Notes: a model not told the origin generated them from the sequence alone. A stretch of 64,000 bases of DNA from Nocardioides sp. cx-173 (GCF_021117365.1 NZ_CP088262.1:2978501-3042500), one strand, 5' to 3'. Counted from the first letter of the stretch, positions 18,783 through 30,836 are shown. Numbers and translations: made by a program.

Positions 18783-19442
18783 TCAGCCCTCGTCGGTCAC
18801 AGTGACCCCGAGCGGCTCGAGCACCTCGTTGAGCCGCTCAAGGGAGAGGGCGCCGTGGCGCAGGACCCGGCCCTGGCTGCCGGTGACGTCGACGATCGTG
18901 GAGGCCTCGCCACCCGGGGACTCCCCCGCGTCCACGACCACCTCGACGCGATCGCCGAGCATCTCCTCGGCCTGGTCGGCATCGGTCGCGGCCGGCATCC
19001 CGGTGCGGTTGGCCGAGCTGACGGCGAGCGGACCGGTGCGCTCGAGGAGCTCCAGCGCGACCGGGTGGTCGGGCATCCGGACGGCGACCGTGCCGCGGGT
19101 GTCGCCCAGGTCCCACTGGAGTGACGACTGCATGTGGCAGACCAGGGTGAGCGGACCCGGCCAGAGCTCCTCGACCAGCGCCCGCGCATAGCCGGGCACC
19201 CGTACGGCGAGGGCGTCCAGGGTCGTGGCCGCGCTCACGAGCACCGGCGGCGGCATCTCCCGGCCGCGGCCCTTCGCGGCGAGCAGGCTGGCGACGGCCT
19301 CGGCGTCGAAGGCGTCAGCCGCCACGCCGTACACGGTGTCGGTCGGCAGGACGACCAGCCGGCCGCGCTGGATCGCCACGCTGGCGGCCGCGACGGCGGC
19401 CTCCAACTCCTCCGGGGTGCCGGTCGGATAGCGGGTGCTCAC
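18783..19442 (-). CDS. L-threonylcarbamoyladenylate synthase (Sua5/YrdC family)
   Basis: 219 residues with a YrdC domain: [17 protein letters not shown] near the N-terminus, [34 protein letters not shown] and the [16 protein letters not shown] segment. It makes the threonylcarbamoyl-AMP used for t6A37 of ANN-decoding tRNAs. It lacks the long C-terminal Sua5 domain. GTG start; it sits 4 bases after prmC in the prfA-prmC-sua5-wecA order conserved in actinobacteria. Confidence 0.92.
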   Translation of the reverse strand: MSTRYPTGTPEELEAAVAAASVAIQRGRLVVLPTDTVYGVAADAFDAEAVASLLAAKGRGREMPPPVLVSAATTLDALAVRVPGYARALVEELWPGPLTLVCHMQSSLQWDLGDTRGTVAVRMPDHPVALELLERTGPLAVSSANRTGMPAATDADQAEEMLGDRVEVVVDAGESPGGEASTIVDVTGSQGRVLRHGALSLERLNEVLEPLGVTVTDEG

Positions 19443-19446
19443 GGCC

Positions 19447-20289
19447 TCATCGTGCCAGTCGGGCCGTCAGGAAGCGCGCCCGGCCGGCCAGATCGCGATG
19501 GTCGCGCACGTCGGTCCACGGTCCGGCCGCGGCGAAGACGGCCGGGGCCGACTCCCCCTGCACGTCGGCGTGCTCGACCCCCACGACGCCACCGGGGCGC
19601 AGCAGCGCCGCGGCCCTTCGCTCCACCACTCGGATCGCGTCCAGCCCGTCCTCGCCGGAGAACAGGGCGAGGTGGGGGTCGTGGTCGCGGGCCTCCACTG
19701 CCACCGACTCCCACGCCTCGAGCGGGATGTAGGGCGGGTTGGAGACGACCACGTCGACGGTGCCGAGCAGGTCGTCGAAGGCGGTGCCGAGGTCGCCCTG
19801 GCGCAGGTCCACGCCGGTCCCGGCCAGGTTGCGGGCGGCCCACGCGTGCGCGCCCTCGTCGAGCTCGACGGCGTGCACCCGGGCGGCCGGCACCTCGTCG
19901 GCGACCGCCTTCGCGATCGCGCCCGAGCCGGTGCCGAGGTCGACGACGACCGGGTCCGCGAGGGCGCCCGCCTCGGCGACGGCCCAGCCGGCGAGCAGCT
20001 CGGTCTCGGGGCGCGGTACGAAGACGCCGGGGCCCACCTGCAGCTCGACGTGACGAAACGCGGCCGTCCCGGTGAGGTGCTGCAGCGGCTCCCGGGCCGC
20101 CCGCCGCTCCAGCAGCTCGTCGTAGCGACTGACGAGGACGTCGTCGACCTCGTCGACCAGCACCAGGCGGCCACGCGTCGTGCCCAGGACGTGGGCGAGC
20201 AGCGCGGCGGCGTCGTGCTCGGGGCTGGCGACCTCGGCGGCCCGTAGCCGGTCCGCCGCTCCGGCCAGCAGTCGCCGGCGGTCGGCCAT
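19447..20289 (-). CDS. prmC: Peptide chain release factor N5-glutamine methyltransferase
   Basis: 280 residues. The SAM-binding motif is [19 protein letters not shown] and the catalytic NPPY is in [13 protein letters not shown]; the N-terminal helical RF-binding domain includes [17 protein letters not shown]. It methylates the Gln of the GGQ motif of the release factor encoded just upstream. The ATG at 20289 overlaps the prfA stop by one base, which fixes the start over the longer open frame. Confidence 0.95.
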   Translation of the reverse strand: MADRRRLLAGAADRLRAAEVASPEHDAAALLAHVLGTTRGRLVLVDEVDDVLVSRYDELLERRAAREPLQHLTGTAAFRHVELQVGPGVFVPRPETELLAGWAVAEAGALADPVVVDLGTGSGAIAKAVADEVPAARVHAVELDEGAHAWAARNLAGTGVDLRQGDLGTAFDDLLGTVDVVVSNPPYIPLEAWESVAVEARDHDPHLALFSGEDGLDAIRVVERRAAALLRPGGVVGVEHADVQGESAPAVFAAAGPWTDVRDHRDLAGRARFLTARLAR

Positions 20290-21362
20290 CAGGACTCGAG
20301 CGCCGCGAGCCGGGCGTCCAGGTCGGCCTGGATGCACGAGTCCAGCACCGGCTGCAGGTCACCGTCGAGCACGCTGTCGAGGTTGTAGGCCTTGTAGCCG
20401 GTGCGGTGGTCGGAGATCCGGTTCTCCGGGTAGTTGTAGGTGCGGATCCGCTCGGAGCGGTCGACCGTGCGGATCTGGCTGCGCCGGGCCTCGCTCGCCT
20501 CGGCGTCGGCCTCCTCCTGCGCGGCCGCGAGCAGGCGGGCCCGCAGGATGCGCATCGCCTGCTCCTTGTTCTGCAGCTGGCTCTTCTCGTTCTGGCAGCT
20601 GGCCACGATCCCGGTCGGGACGTGGGTGATGCGCACCGCGGAGTCGGTGGTGTTGACGCTCTGCCCGCCCGGGCCGCTGCTGCGGTAGACGTCGATGCGC
20701 AGGTCGTTCTCGTCGATGGTGACGTCGATCTGCTCGGCCTCGGGCAGGACCAGGACGCCCGCGGCGCTGGTGTGCACCCGGCCCTGCGACTCGGTCACCG
20801 GCACCCGCTGCACCCGATGCACCCCGCCCTCGAACTTGAGCTGCGCGAAGGGCCCCTCCCCCGGCGCCGGGGTGCCCTTCGCCTTGACGGCGAGCGTGGC
20901 GGACTTGAACCCGCCGAGGTCGGACTCGGTGGCGTCGATCATCTCGACCTTCCAGCCGCGCGCCTCGGCGTACCGGGTGTACATCCGCACCAGGTCGCCG
21001 GCGAACAGGGCCGACTCCTCGCCGCCCTCGCCGGACTTGATCTCCAGCAGGGTGTCCTTGTCGTCCGCGGGATCGCGCGGGATGAGCAGGTAGCGCAGCC
21101 GCTCCGCCGCCGTCGCCTGCCCGGCGACCAGCGCGTCGACCTCCTCGGCGAAGGTCGGGTCCTCCGCCGCGAGCTGGCGCGCCGCCTCGATGTCGCCCTC
21201 GAAGCGCTGCCAGTCCTGCCAGGCGGCGATGATCGAGCTCAGCACGGCGTAGCGCTGGTTGAGCTGCTTAGCGAGCCGGGCGTCGGCATGCGTCTCGGGC
21301 GCACCCAGGCGCGACTCGAGCTCACGGTGCTCGGCGAGGTAGCCCTCGACGGCCTCGAACAT
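20289..21362 (-). CDS. prfA: Peptide chain release factor 1
   Basis: 357 residues. The catalytic GGQ loop is [17 protein letters not shown], preceded by the typical [21 protein letters not shown] and [15 protein letters not shown] regions. It releases peptides at UAA and UAG. It is translationally coupled to prmC, which modifies it, and follows rpmE after a strong hairpin. Confidence 0.97.
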   Translation of the reverse strand: MFEAVEGYLAEHRELESRLGAPETHADARLAKQLNQRYAVLSSIIAAWQDWQRFEGDIEAARQLAAEDPTFAEEVDALVAGQATAAERLRYLLIPRDPADDKDTLLEIKSGEGGEESALFAGDLVRMYTRYAEARGWKVEMIDATESDLGGFKSATLAVKAKGTPAPGEGPFAQLKFEGGVHRVQRVPVTESQGRVHTSAAGVLVLPEAEQIDVTIDENDLRIDVYRSSGPGGQSVNTTDSAVRITHVPTGIVASCQNEKSQLQNKEQAMRILRARLLAAAQEEADAEASEARRSQIRTVDRSERIRTYNYPENRISDHRTGYKAYNLDSVLDGDLQPVLDSCIQADLDARLAALES

Positions 21363-21400
21363 GCGGACTCCTGCGGGTGGCTGGGGACGGTGAAATCACG

Positions 21401-21438
21401 AGCGCCGACCCGCTGCATGGAGGCAGTGGGTCGGCGCT
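21401..21438 (-). terminator. Strong hairpin between rpmE and prfA
   Basis: An 11-bp stem, AGCGCCGACCC with GGGTCGGCGCT, with an inner CTGC/GCAG pair, sits 11 bases past the rpmE stop. It probably terminates or attenuates transcription between rpmE and prfA. Confidence 0.8.
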
Positions 21439-21448
21439 GTGGGCGAAG

Positions 21449-21673
21449 CTACTTGCTGTCGGCCGGAGCCTTCTTGGCGTAGCGGGCCTCGAAGCGGGCG
21501 ACGCGGCCGCCGGTGTCGAGGATCTTCTGCTTGCCGGTGTAGAACGGGTGGCACTGCGAGCAGACGTCGGACTTGATCGAGCCGCTCGTCATCGTCGATC
21601 GCGTGGTGAACTCGGCGCCGCAGGTGCAGGTCACCTGGGTCGTCACGTAGTCCGGGTGGATGTCCTTCTTCAT
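21449..21673 (-). CDS. rpmE: 50S ribosomal protein bL31 (zinc-binding C+ form)
   Basis: 74 residues: [20 protein letters not shown], followed by [14 protein letters not shown] and RVARFEARY. The CTC plus CSQC cysteines mark the zinc-containing form; the zinc-free paralogue used in zinc starvation is not in this window. A GAGAGGA Shine-Dalgarno precedes the ATG. Confidence 0.97.
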   Translation of the reverse strand: MKKDIHPDYVTTQVTCTCGAEFTTRSTMTSGSIKSDVCSQCHPFYTGKQKILDTGGRVARFEARYAKKAPADSK

Positions 21674-21755
21674 GGTGTCCTCTCTGTTCCCATCTCTGGG
21701 AGGGCCGCCGGGTCGTCCCCACCTCGTGCGGGCACGTGAACCGGAACCGTCGAAC
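21674..21755 (-). promoter_or_regulatory. rpmE 5' leader, candidate L31 ribosomal-protein leader
   Basis: A TATCCT hexamer (21761 to 21756) gives a leader of about 75 bases. It contains a short GTGC/GCAC stem and a TCCCA-GAGA-TGGGA stem-loop just ahead of the Shine-Dalgarno; an alternative pairing of CCTC with GAGG would cover the Shine-Dalgarno. Autoregulatory L31 leaders are known in several bacterial groups. I could not align this one to a covariance model. Confidence 0.35.
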
Positions 21756-21816
21756 AGGATAGAGAACGCCGCCAGCGGGTGCCTAATTCCCCGCTCCGGC
21801 GGTCGAGGTGCGGGGG

Positions 21817-22194
21817 TCAGCTCTCGGCAGTGCGGGCGAGCAGGGCCTCGACGCGCGAGGCCAGCTCGCGCGGGCTGAACGGCTTGGTGATGTAGTCGTC
21901 GGCGCCGGAGTCGAAGCCGGTCTCGACGTCGGACTCCTGCGCCCGGGCCGTCAGCAGGATCACCGGGAGGCCGACGAGGGACGGGTCGGCGCGGATCAGT
22001 CGGACCGCGTCGAGCCCCGACGTGCCGGGCATCATCACGTCGAGCACGGCCAGGTGCGGGCGCTGCTCCTGGCAGGCCGCGAACGCCGCCGCACCATCGC
22101 CGACGGCGACGATGTCGTGGCCCATGGTCGAGAGCTTGAACTCGACGAGCTCGCGGATGTCCACGTCGTCGTCGGCCACCACGATCCGTGCCAC
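21817..22194 (-). CDS. Single-domain response regulator (CheY-like receiver)
   Basis: 125 residues forming one complete receiver domain: acidic pocket [12 protein letters not shown], phospho-acceptor Asp52 in [15 protein letters not shown], Thr82 in VILLTARA and Lys104 in [13 protein letters not shown]. There is no output domain and no adjacent kinase. The GTG at 22194 has GAGAGGGA 5 bases upstream and TAGTCT (22234 to 22229) as a -10, so it is transcribed separately from rho although only 53 bases lie between them. Confidence 0.9.
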   Translation of the reverse strand: MARIVVADDDVDIRELVEFKLSTMGHDIVAVGDGAAAFAACQEQRPHLAVLDVMMPGTSGLDAVRLIRADPSLVGLPVILLTARAQESDVETGFDSGADDYITKPFSPRELASRVEALLARTAES

Positions 22195-22247
22195 GTCGTC
22201 CCTCTCGTCGGTGAAGAAGTGCGGCGTCAGACTAGCGGTGACGCGGC

Positions 22248-24161
<1,914 letters not shown>

Positions 24162-24353
24162 GTGAGGTCCTTCCCACGTATCAGTGCCGTCTGGTGTCTC
24201 CACCGTCGGCTTCTGGGTCGGTGCCCGACCTCGGCATCCTCCGCACAGAGACGAAGGAGCTTGCGATGTGCGGATGCTCCGCACGATCCAGAGGGAGGGT
24301 GGTTGCGCTCAGGGTTCGACCGACCGTCGGTCGGTGGTCACTGGCGCAGCGCC
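24162..24353 (-). promoter_or_regulatory. Structured rho 5' leader
   Basis: A TACATT hexamer (24359 to 24354) gives a leader of roughly 185 bases. It contains perfect stem-loops at 24319-24335 (7 bp), 24268-24284 (7 bp) and 24216-24230 (6 bp), each with a 3-base loop, and a TGGCGC/GCGCCA pair at 24342-24354. Rho is autoregulated in other bacteria; a similar role here is inferred. I see no convincing separate gene in this stretch. Confidence 0.45.
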
Positions 24354-24374
24354 AATGTATCACTGCAGCTGGCG

Positions 24375-24387
24375 CCTGCCGGGCAGG
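24375..24387 (-). terminator. Hairpin after thrB
   Basis: CCTGC, CGG, GCAGG (extendable by one base pair) begins 5 bases past the thrB stop. It is short and lacks a U-tract; it plausibly ends the argS-to-thrB operon. Confidence 0.4.
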
Positions 24388-24392
24388 ATCTG

Positions 24393-25301
24393 TCAGTCGG
24401 CGCGAACCCCGTCGTGATCGACGCGGAGCGCGAGCGCCAGCCACCCCTCGGGCGCCCGCGCAAGCAGGGTGGCGGCGTCCGGGGAGGTGTCGCCGGCGCG
24501 GAGCGCCAGCACGGTCGGACCGGCACCGGAGACGAGCGCGGCGACGCCATCGGCCCGCAGCGCGTCGACCAGGGCCAGCGACTGCGGCATCGCCGGGCGG
24601 CGGTAGTCCTGGTGCAGGTAGTCGCGCGTCGCGCGCCAGAGCTGGTCGGTGCGACCGGCCAGGGCGGCGACCAGCAGTGCGGTACGACCCGCGTCGGCCG
24701 CGGCGTCGGCGTGCGGCACCTGGGCCGGCAGCAGGCCGCGGGCGACCTCGGTCGAGACCGGGGTCGGCGGCACGAAGACCACCACGGCGACGGCGGGGTC
24801 GACCGGAGAGCCGACGGCGTAGAACTCACCGTCCTCCTGGCCGGAGATGACGAAGCCGCCGTGGACGGCCGGCGCGACGTTGTCGGGGTGGCCCTCGATC
24901 CGGGCGGCCAGGCAGAACAGCGCGTCGTCGTCGAGCAGCCGGTCACCGTCGACCACGAGCGCGCGAGCCAGTGCCAGGCCACCCACGATCGCGGCGGACG
25001 AGGAGCCGAGCCCCCGCCCGTGCGGGATCGCATTGGTGCAGGACAGGCGCAGGCCCTCGGGCTGTCCGCCCAACGCCTCGAACCCAGCGCGCATGGAGCG
25101 CACCACCAGGTGCGACTCGTCGCGCGCGACGTCGTCGCCGCCGGCCCCCTGGACCTCGACGACCAGGCCACGGGCGAGGATCTCGCCCTCCAGCTGGTCG
25201 CGCAGGTCCAGTGCCAGTCCCAGCGAGTCGAAGCCCGGACCGAGATTGGCCGAGGTCGCCGGCACCGAGACCCGCACGGGGCCCGCGACGAAGGCCGGCA
25301 T
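24393..25301 (-). CDS. thrB: Homoserine kinase
   Basis: 302 residues of the GHMP kinase family: SVPATSANLGPGFDSLGLAL at the N-terminus, ATP-binding PHGRGLGSSSAAIVGGLALA and the C-terminal ALVSGAGPTVLALR. It phosphorylates L-homoserine for threonine synthase. Its ATG overlaps the thrC stop by one base. The longer open frame upstream has no homology. Confidence 0.95.
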   Translation of the reverse strand: MPAFVAGPVRVSVPATSANLGPGFDSLGLALDLRDQLEGEILARGLVVEVQGAGGDDVARDESHLVVRSMRAGFEALGGQPEGLRLSCTNAIPHGRGLGSSSAAIVGGLALARALVVDGDRLLDDDALFCLAARIEGHPDNVAPAVHGGFVISGQEDGEFYAVGSPVDPAVAVVVFVPPTPVSTEVARGLLPAQVPHADAAADAGRTALLVAALAGRTDQLWRATRDYLHQDYRRPAMPQSLALVDALRADGVAALVSGAGPTVLALRAGDTSPDAATLLARAPEGWLALALRVDHDGVRAD

Positions 25302-26401
25302 CAGGCCAGGCCGGCGGCGCGGGCCGCGGCGCGCACGTCGGCGTCGATGACGACGTCCACGATGCTCTGGCCGCTGCCGGTGAAGCCCTCGAGCGCGGTC
25401 GCGGTGTCCTTGAGCCCGTGGCCGGTCACCGTGACCGCGACGGTGGTGCCGGCGTACGACTCCCCCTGGGCCAGGTCCTGAAGGAGGCCCGCGATGCCGG
25501 CCGCGGAGGCGGGCTCCACGAAGACGCCGTCGCGCGAGGCCAGCTCGCGCTGGGCGGCAAGGATCTGGTCGTCGGAGACCGAGGCGAACCGGCCGCCGGA
25601 CTCGTTGCGGGCCGCCTCGGCCAGCTTCCACGAGGCCGGGTTGCCGATCCGGATGGCCGTCGCCTTGGTCTCCGGGTCCGGGAACGGCTCACCGGTGACC
25701 AGCGGCGCGGCCCCCTCGGCCTGGAAGCCGCGCATCACCGGGGTCCGCGTGGCGAGGCCGAGGCGGTGGTACTGCGTGTAGCCCAGCCAGTACGCCGCGA
25801 TGTTGCCGGCGTTGCCGACCGGCAGCAGGTGGTGGTCGGGCGCGTCGCCGAGGAAGTCGCAGATCTCGAAGGCCGCGGTCTTCTGCCCCTCGAGGCGGGC
25901 CGGGTTGACCGAGTTGACCAGCGCGACGGGGTACTCCCACGCGAGCTGGCGGGCCAGCGCGAGGCAGTGGTCGAAGTTGCCGCGGACCATGATCACCTGC
26001 GCGCCGCACACGATGGCCTGCGCCATCTTCCCGGCCGCGATCTTGCCTTCCGGGACCAGCACCAGCGGCTTGAGCCCGGCTTTGGCCGCGTAGGCCGCCA
26101 TCGAGGCCGAGGTGTTGCCGGTGGACGCGCAGACGACGGCCTGCGCGCCGTCGGCCTTGGCCACCGAGATGGCCGCGGTCATGCCGCGGTCCTTGAAGGA
26201 GCCGGTGGGGTTGCTGCCCTCGACCTTGAGCCAGACCCGCGCCCCGGTGAGCTCGGAGAGCCACTCCGAGAGCACCAGCGGGGTGCCTCCCTCGCGCAAG
26301 GTCACCGCCTCGATGCCCTCGGGGATCTCGAGCAGTGCCCGGTACTCCTCGATCACGCCGCGCCACTGGTGGGTGCGGGCTGTGGTCAGTTCGGCGTTCA
26401 C
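25301..26401 (-). CDS. thrC: Threonine synthase
   Basis: 366 residues, a PLP fold-type II enzyme. The PLP lysine is in [15 protein letters not shown], with the phosphate-binding [15 protein letters not shown] loop and the [18 protein letters not shown] segment. It converts O-phosphohomoserine to threonine. The ATGA overlap with hom and the TGATG overlap with thrB show tight translational coupling. Confidence 0.96.
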   Translation of the reverse strand: MNAELTTARTHQWRGVIEEYRALLEIPEGIEAVTLREGGTPLVLSEWLSELTGARVWLKVEGSNPTGSFKDRGMTAAISVAKADGAQAVVCASTGNTSASMAAYAAKAGLKPLVLVPEGKIAAGKMAQAIVCGAQVIMVRGNFDHCLALARQLAWEYPVALVNSVNPARLEGQKTAAFEICDFLGDAPDHHLLPVGNAGNIAAYWLGYTQYHRLGLATRTPVMRGFQAEGAAPLVTGEPFPDPETKATAIRIGNPASWKLAEAARNESGGRFASVSDDQILAAQRELASRDGVFVEPASAAGIAGLLQDLAQGESYAGTTVAVTVTGHGLKDTATALEGFTGSGQSIVDVVIDADVRAAARAAGLA

Positions 26402-27690
26402 TCGGAGGTCCCTTCGACGCGCATGACGGACGTGACCTCGCGGACGATCTCCATCGCGCGCAGGTGCTCGACGGTGGCGCTGAGCTGGGCGTCGGAGGCC
26501 TCGTGGGAGACCACGACCAGCTGGGCGTCGTCGCCCCGGCCCTCCTGGCGCACGGTCTGGATCGACACGTCGTGCTCGGCGAACGCCAGCGCCACCGCAG
26601 CGAGCACGCCGGCACGGTCGTCGACGTCGATGGCGACGTGGTAGCGGGTGCGGGTCTCCCCCATCGGCAGCACCGCCCGGTCGGCGTACGCCGACTCGCC
26701 GACGCCGCGGGCGCCCGCCAGGTGGTTGCGGGCCACGGTCACCAGGTCGCCCAGGACGGCCGACGCGGTCGGTGAGCCGCCCGCGCCCGGCCCGTAGAAC
26801 ATCAGCTGACCGGCGGCGTCGGACTCGACGAAGACGGCGTTGTAGGCCTCGCGCACCGACGCGAGCGGGTGCGAGCGCGGAATCATGGCCGGGTGGACGC
26901 GCACCGCCACGGCCTCGTCGCGCAGCTCGCAGATCGCCAGCAGCTTGACCACGCTGTTCATCTCCCGCGCGGACTGCACGTCGGCGGCCGTCACCTCGGA
27001 GATGCCCTCGCGGTGGACGTCGGAGGCGGTCACCCGGGAGTGGAACGCGAGCGAGGCGAGGATCGCGGCCTTGGCCGCGGCGTCGAAGCCCTCGACGTCG
27101 GCGGTGGGGTCCGCCTCGGCGTAGCCCAGCTCCTGGGCCTCCTCGAGCGCCTCGGCGAAGCCGGCGCCGGAGGAGTCCATCTTGTCGAGGATGAAGTTCG
27201 TGGTGCCGTTGACGATGCCCAGCACCCGGGTCACCCGGTCGCCGGCCAGCGACTCGCGCAGCGGCCGGAGGATCGGGATGGCGCCGGCGACGGCGGCCTC
27301 GTAGTAGAGGTCGCGCCCGGCCTTCTCGGCCGCCTCGAAGAGCGTGGGGCCGTCCTCGGCCAGCAGCGCCTTGTTGGCGGTCACGACCGAGGCGCCGTTG
27401 TCCAGCGCGGAGAGGATCAGCGAGCGCGCGGGCTCGATGCCGCCGATGACCTCGACCACCAGGTCGACGTCCTCGCGGGCCACCAGGCCGGCGGCGTCGG
27501 TGGTGAGCAGCCCCGCGGGCACCTCGACGTCGCGCGGCGCGTCGATCCGGCGTACGGCGACCCCGGCCAGCTCGACGCGGGTGCCGACCCGGGCCGTCAG
27601 GTCCGCGGCCTGCTCCTGGAGCAGCCGCACCACCTGCGAGCCGACCGATCCGCAGCCGAGCACGGCCACCTTCAGCGGCTTGTCATTCAT
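26398..27690 (-). CDS. hom: Homoserine dehydrogenase
   Basis: 430 residues: Rossmann motif [17 protein letters not shown], catalytic region [35 protein letters not shown], and a C-terminal ACT domain ([21 protein letters not shown]) that normally gives threonine feedback inhibition. It reduces aspartate semialdehyde to homoserine. It overlaps the lysA stop by 4 bases. Confidence 0.96.
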   Translation of the reverse strand: MNDKPLKVAVLGCGSVGSQVVRLLQEQAADLTARVGTRVELAGVAVRRIDAPRDVEVPAGLLTTDAAGLVAREDVDLVVEVIGGIEPARSLILSALDNGASVVTANKALLAEDGPTLFEAAEKAGRDLYYEAAVAGAIPILRPLRESLAGDRVTRVLGIVNGTTNFILDKMDSSGAGFAEALEEAQELGYAEADPTADVEGFDAAAKAAILASLAFHSRVTASDVHREGISEVTAADVQSAREMNSVVKLLAICELRDEAVAVRVHPAMIPRSHPLASVREAYNAVFVESDAAGQLMFYGPGAGGSPTASAVLGDLVTVARNHLAGARGVGESAYADRAVLPMGETRTRYHVAIDVDDRAGVLAAVALAFAEHDVSIQTVRQEGRGDDAQLVVVSHEASDAQLSATVEHLRAMEIVREVTSVMRVEGTSE

Positions 27691-29084
27691 GAAGCACCCA
27701 CGTCCGTTGCCAACAAATCGTCCTCAGTCTCGCGGCGCACGATCACCCGTGCGACCCCGTCCCGCACTGCGATCACGGGCGGGCGCAGGGCGTGGTTGTA
27801 GTTGGACGCCATGGACCGGCAGTAGGCGCCGGTGCCGGGGACGGCCAGTAGATCACCGGCAGCGACGTCCGCGGGCAGGAACTCGTCCTTCACCACGATG
27901 TCGCCGGCCTCGCAGTGCTTGCCCACCACCCGGGTGAGGGTCGGCGGCGCCTGCGAGGAGCGCGAGGCCAAGGTGCAGGAGTAGTCGGCGTCGTAGAGCG
28001 CGGTGCGGATGTTGTCGCTCATCCCGCCGTCCACGGACACGTAGGTGCGCACCGCTCCCCCGTCGAGCGCGACCGGCTTGACCGTGCCGACGGTGTAGAC
28101 GGTGCACATCGCCGGCCCGACGATGGCGCGGCCGGGCTCGATGGACAGCCGCGGCTCGGCGATCCCCAGCGCGCGGCACTCCTGCTCGACGATCTTGGAC
28201 ATCTCGGTCGCGAGCTGCGCGGGGTCCGCGGGGTCGTCCTGGGTCGTGTAGGCGATGCCGAACCCGCCGCCGAGATCCATCTCCGGCAGGGTCACGCCGA
28301 GCTCGCTCGACACCTGGGCGTGCAGGGCCAGCACCCGTCGGGCGGCCACCTCGAAGCCCGAGGAGTCGAAGATCTGGCTGCCGATGTGCGAGTGCAGCCC
28401 CAGCAGGTCGAGCCCGTCGGCGGCGAGTACGCGGCGTACGGCCTCGAGCGCGTCGCCGGAGGTGATCGAGAAGCCGAACTTCTGGTCCTCGTGCGCCGTG
28501 GCGATGTACTCGTGGGTGTGCGCCTCCACGCCCGCGGTCACCCGCACCATGACCCCCACGGAGGCGTCGAGATCGGCCGTCACCTGCGCCAGGCGCTCGA
28601 TCTCGACGAAGCTGTCGACGATGATCCGCCCGACGCCGGCCGCGACCGCGCGCCGCAGCTCGGGATAGGTCTTGTTGTTGCCGTGGTAGCCGATGCGGGC
28701 CGGGTCGAAGCCGGCGCGCAGCGCGACGGTCAGCTCGCCCGCGGAGCACACGTCGAGGTGCAGCCCCTCCTGCGCCACCCACTGCACGACCGTGGTGCAC
28801 AGGAACGCCTTGCCGGCGTAGAACACGTCGTAGGCCGCGAACGCGTCGCGGAAGGCGCGGGCGCGGGCGCGGAAGTCCTGCTCGTCCAGGACGTACGCCG
28901 GGGTGTTGTACTCGGCGGCCAGGTCCGCCAGCGCCACCCCGCCCACCACCAGGTCACCGTCGCGCTTGTGGGCGGTGCTCGACCACAGCTGCGGCACCAG
29001 CGCGTTGGGGTCGGCGGGCTCGCGCAGCCACGACGGTCCCCTCATGGCGCCGGGCGCGTGCGCCCAGCCGGCTTCGTGGGTCAC
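27687..29084 (-). CDS. lysA: Diaminopimelate decarboxylase
   Basis: 465 residues, alanine-racemase-like fold III PLP enzyme. The PLP lysine is in DVFYAGKAFLCTTVV, with HGNNKTYPEL, GLHSHIGSQIFD, LDLGGGFGIAY-type (EMDLGGGFGIAYTTQDD), EPGRAIVGPA and VGKHCEAGD. It makes L-lysine from meso-DAP. GTG 29084, four bases after the argS stop, gives the N-terminal extension usual in actinobacterial LysA; an ATG at 29045 is an alternative. The remaining open frame upstream lies inside argS and is a shadow. Confidence 0.95.
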   Translation of the reverse strand: MTHEAGWAHAPGAMRGPSWLREPADPNALVPQLWSSTAHKRDGDLVVGGVALADLAAEYNTPAYVLDEQDFRARARAFRDAFAAYDVFYAGKAFLCTTVVQWVAQEGLHLDVCSAGELTVALRAGFDPARIGYHGNNKTYPELRRAVAAGVGRIIVDSFVEIERLAQVTADLDASVGVMVRVTAGVEAHTHEYIATAHEDQKFGFSITSGDALEAVRRVLAADGLDLLGLHSHIGSQIFDSSGFEVAARRVLALHAQVSSELGVTLPEMDLGGGFGIAYTTQDDPADPAQLATEMSKIVEQECRALGIAEPRLSIEPGRAIVGPAMCTVYTVGTVKPVALDGGAVRTYVSVDGGMSDNIRTALYDADYSCTLASRSSQAPPTLTRVVGKHCEAGDIVVKDEFLPADVAAGDLLAVPGTGAYCRSMASNYNHALRPPVIAVRDGVARVIVRRETEDDLLATDVGAS

Positions 29085-29088
29085 ACCG

Positions 29089-30744
29089 TCACATCCGCTC
29101 GGGGGCGGAGACGCCGAGCAGCGCGAGGCCGTTGGCGAACACCACCCGGGTGGCGGCCACGAGGGCCAGCCGGGCGCGGTGGAGCTCGTTGGGCTCCTCG
29201 TCGCCCATCGGGAGCACCCGGCAGTTGTCGTAGAAGCGGTGGTAGATGCCGGCGGTGTCCTCGAGGTAGCGGGCCACCCGGTGCGGCTCGCGCAGCTCGG
29301 CGGCGCTGGCCACGACCCGAGGGAGCTCGGCGAGGGCGCGCAGCAGCTCCCCCTCCTTCTCGTGCGTGAGCAGGGCCATCTCGGTGCCCGGCTCGAGGCC
29401 GAGGGCGGCGGCGTTGCGCAGGATGGAGGAGACCCGCGCATGCACGTACTGGACGTAGAAGACCGGGTTGTCGCTGGACTGCTTGGTCATCTGCGCGACA
29501 TCGAGGGTCAGCGGGGAGTCGGCCGGGTAGCGGCCGAGGGTGTAGCGCAGCGGGTCCACGCCGATCTCGTCGGTGAGCTCCTCCAGGGTGACCATGGTGC
29601 CGGCGCGCTTGGAGAGCTTCATCTCCTCGCCGTTCTTCATGATCTTGACCAGCTGGCCGATCAGGACCTCGATGTTCTGGTCGGGGTCGTCCCCCGCGCA
29701 CGCGGCCATGGCCCGCAGCCGCCCGACGTAGCCGTGGTGGTCGGCACCGAGCAGGTAGATGCAGAGGTCGAAGCCCCGCGCGCGCTTGTTCAGGTAGTAC
29801 GCCGTGTCGCTGGCGAAGTAGGTCAGCTCGCCGTTGGTCCGGATCAGCACCCGGTCCTTGTCGTCGCCGTAGTCCGTGGTGCGCATCCAGACCGCACCGT
29901 CGGCCTCGAAGACGTGGCCCTTCTCGCGCAGCGAGAGCAGGGTGTCGGCCACCGACTCGCTGTCGTGCAGCGACCGCTCGGAGAACCAGGTGTCGAACTC
30001 GGTGCGGAAGGTGCGCAGCTGCTCCTGCTGCTCGGCCAGCTGGGCGGCGTACCCGGCCTCGCGGAACGCGACGCGCCGCTCCGGCTCGGGCAGCTCGAGG
30101 AGCCCGGGGTCGGCGGCGACGAGGCGCGCGGCCAGGTCGCGGATGTAGCCGCCCTGGTAGCCGCCCTCCGGGATCGGCCGACCGAGGGCCGCAGCCTCGA
30201 TCGAGGCGCCGAACAGGTCCATCTGGGTGCCGCGGTCGTTGATGTAGAACTCGCGGTCGACCGTCGCGCCGGCGGCCGCCAGCACCCGCGCCAGCGCGTC
30301 GCCCACCGCGGCCCAGCGGGTGTGGCCGAGGTGCAGCGGACCGGTCGGGTTGGCGGAGATGAACTCGACGTTGATGCGCTGGCCCGCCAGCGCGTCGTTG
30401 TGGCCGTAGGTGTCGCCCGCCGCGAGGACGTCCAGGGCCACCTGGCCCTGTGCCCCCGCCTCCACGGTGATGTTGAGGAAGCCCGGGCCGGCGATGTCGA
30501 CCGCGGCGATGCCGTCGGACCGGCGCAGCCGCTCGGCGACGAGCTCGGCGAACGCGCGCGGGTTCATGCCGGCCTTCTTGCCCAGCTGCATCGCCACGTT
30601 GGTGGCGTAGTCGCCGTGCCCCTTCTGTCGAGGTCGCTCCACGGTCACCGTCGTCGGGACCCCATCCGGAAGGGTGATGGCACCTTCGTCGGACAGAGTC
30701 GTCAGTACGTCGACGATCGCGGTGGAGAGCTGCTCGGGAGTCAC
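29089..30744 (-). CDS. argS: Arginyl-tRNA synthetase
   Basis: 551 residues, class Ia. The HIGH-like motif is ISANPTGPLHLGHTRWAAVG and a KMSKS-like segment is MKLSKRAGTM. The N-terminal Add1 domain (RPRQKGHGDYATNVAMQL) and DALR anticodon-binding C-terminus (FYVQYVHARVSSIL) are present. GTG at 30744 has TACCCT 6 bases upstream. First gene of the argS-lysA-hom-thrC-thrB operon, the same order as Rv1292-Rv1296. Confidence 0.96.
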   Translation of the reverse strand: MTPEQLSTAIVDVLTTLSDEGAITLPDGVPTTVTVERPRQKGHGDYATNVAMQLGKKAGMNPRAFAELVAERLRRSDGIAAVDIAGPGFLNITVEAGAQGQVALDVLAAGDTYGHNDALAGQRINVEFISANPTGPLHLGHTRWAAVGDALARVLAAAGATVDREFYINDRGTQMDLFGASIEAAALGRPIPEGGYQGGYIRDLAARLVAADPGLLELPEPERRVAFREAGYAAQLAEQQEQLRTFRTEFDTWFSERSLHDSESVADTLLSLREKGHVFEADGAVWMRTTDYGDDKDRVLIRTNGELTYFASDTAYYLNKRARGFDLCIYLLGADHHGYVGRLRAMAACAGDDPDQNIEVLIGQLVKIMKNGEEMKLSKRAGTMVTLEELTDEIGVDPLRYTLGRYPADSPLTLDVAQMTKQSSDNPVFYVQYVHARVSSILRNAAALGLEPGTEMALLTHEKEGELLRALAELPRVVASAAELREPHRVARYLEDTAGIYHRFYDNCRVLPMGDEEPNELHRARLALVAATRVVFANGLALLGVSAPERM

Positions 30745-30750
30745 CCTCCC

Positions 30751-30756
30751 AGGGTA
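30751..30756 (-). promoter_or_regulatory. -10 hexamer TACCCT for the argS operon
   Basis: TACCCT ends 6 bases before the GTG at 30744; TGAGGT lies 17 bases further upstream as a possible -35. The intervening GGGAGG touches the GTG directly and is too close to act as a Shine-Dalgarno, so a leaderless transcript is likely. Confidence 0.5.
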
Positions 30757-30836
30757 TCGGCGCCGCCCTCCACACCTCACATCGATATCGGTCGTGGGAC
30801 CGGGAGGCCGGGTACGTGTCCCGTGGTGCGCGGCTG

